A program made the position numbers and the translations under genes. From Paenibacillus sp. BSR1-1 (lineage in GTDB: Bacteria > Bacillota > Bacilli > Bacillales > Cytobacillaceae): a stretch of DNA of 64,000 nt. Location: positions 78,934 through 142,933 of the forward strand of contig NZ_JAQMWQ010000013.1 in assembly GCF_030403775.1 (NCBI RefSeq). The letters run 5' to 3'. Shown here piece by piece: positions 63,821 to 64,000 of this stretch. Each line of letters begins with the position of its first letter. The first letter of the stretch is position 1. The notes beneath the pieces were generated by a model, which saw nothing but the letters and a program-made list of their open reading frames with translations, was not told the origin of the DNA and did no database searches.

Positions 63821-64000
63821 CTTTTTCTGGAAAAATTACGAAGAGATTCCGAATCATTTTGTTGCTCTTATTGATTTATCAGCCAGTTTTTGAATTTTAT
63901 CGACCGGTTCGGTTTGGCCCCCTAATTCCGGACACAAGCTTTCTTTTTCTCTTGTTTTCTCAGTTTTTCATTTTGAGGTCAACCTTCTTCACCTTCCGCG

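Overview
The window is chromosomal DNA from an endospore-forming Bacillaceae bacterium, Bacillus or Neobacillus-like (genus is inference). The evidence is gene content and order: the atp operon, upp, glyA, ywlG-ywlF(rpiB)-ywlE, mntP, ywlC-ywlB-spoIIR-prmC-prfA, tdk-rpmE-rho-glpX-murAB-fsa-fba-spo0F-ywjG-pyrG-rpoE, then acyl-CoA oxidation genes, fadF, ywjE-type cls and uvsE. This matches the oriC-proximal ywj/ywl/atp region of Bacillus subtilis. Spore genes (spoIIR, spo0F, sspH) are present. I see no phage, no IS element and no CRISPR. Nearly all genes lie on the minus strand; exceptions are a cut-off SIS gene at the left edge, ywjG, cls and uvsE.

Layout. 1-6.1 kb: a fructosamine (frlO-N-M-B-D type) uptake and catabolism operon with a convergent second SIS deglycase gene. 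6.2-9.7 kb: an operon with a LicC-LicA-like fusion, a LicB-like DMT transporter and an SDR oxidoreductase. 9.8-17.3 kb: the complete atpZ-I-B-E-F-H-A-G-D-C operon, with strong hairpins in several gaps. 17.5-25.3 kb: two secreted subtilisin-like proteases, one coupled to a NERD-domain gene and the other carrying C-terminal choline-binding-type repeats. 25.5-31.5 kb: upp, glyA, ywlG, rpiB, ywlE, a second choline-binding-repeat protein with a C39-like peptidase domain, and mntP. 32-40.8 kb: ywlC, ywlB, spoIIR, prmC, prfA, a lipoprotein, tdk, rpmE, rho; a DnaA-box cluster spans the ywlC-ywlB junction. 41-49.3 kb: glpX, murAB, fsa, fba, spo0F, ywjG, pyrG, rpoE. 49.4-61.2 kb: a small membrane protein, icmF, a TetR regulator, two acyl-CoA dehydrogenases, 3-hydroxybutyryl-CoA dehydrogenase, thiolase and fadF. 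61.3-64 kb: cls, uvsE and the small spore protein gene sspH.

Two things stand out. First, nine intergenic gaps carry short tandem arrays whose sequences mostly differ from locus to locus but whose period is either 52 bp (four loci) or 21 bp (five loci). These lengths are close to five and two turns of B-DNA. Every array lies downstream of a gene's 3' end, usually just past its terminator. I do not know a description of such a system. Second, choline activation and uptake genes (LicCA and LicB-like) share the window with two secreted proteins bearing choline-binding-type repeats, which suggests phosphocholine-decorated envelope polymers and proteins that dock on them.

Other points: a three-copy imperfect palindromic repeat family (one copy inside the atp operon), paired TetR-type operators in front of the thiolase operon and fadF, a SigH-type spo0F promoter, an enlarged SpoIIR, and two small genes (53 and 59 codons).
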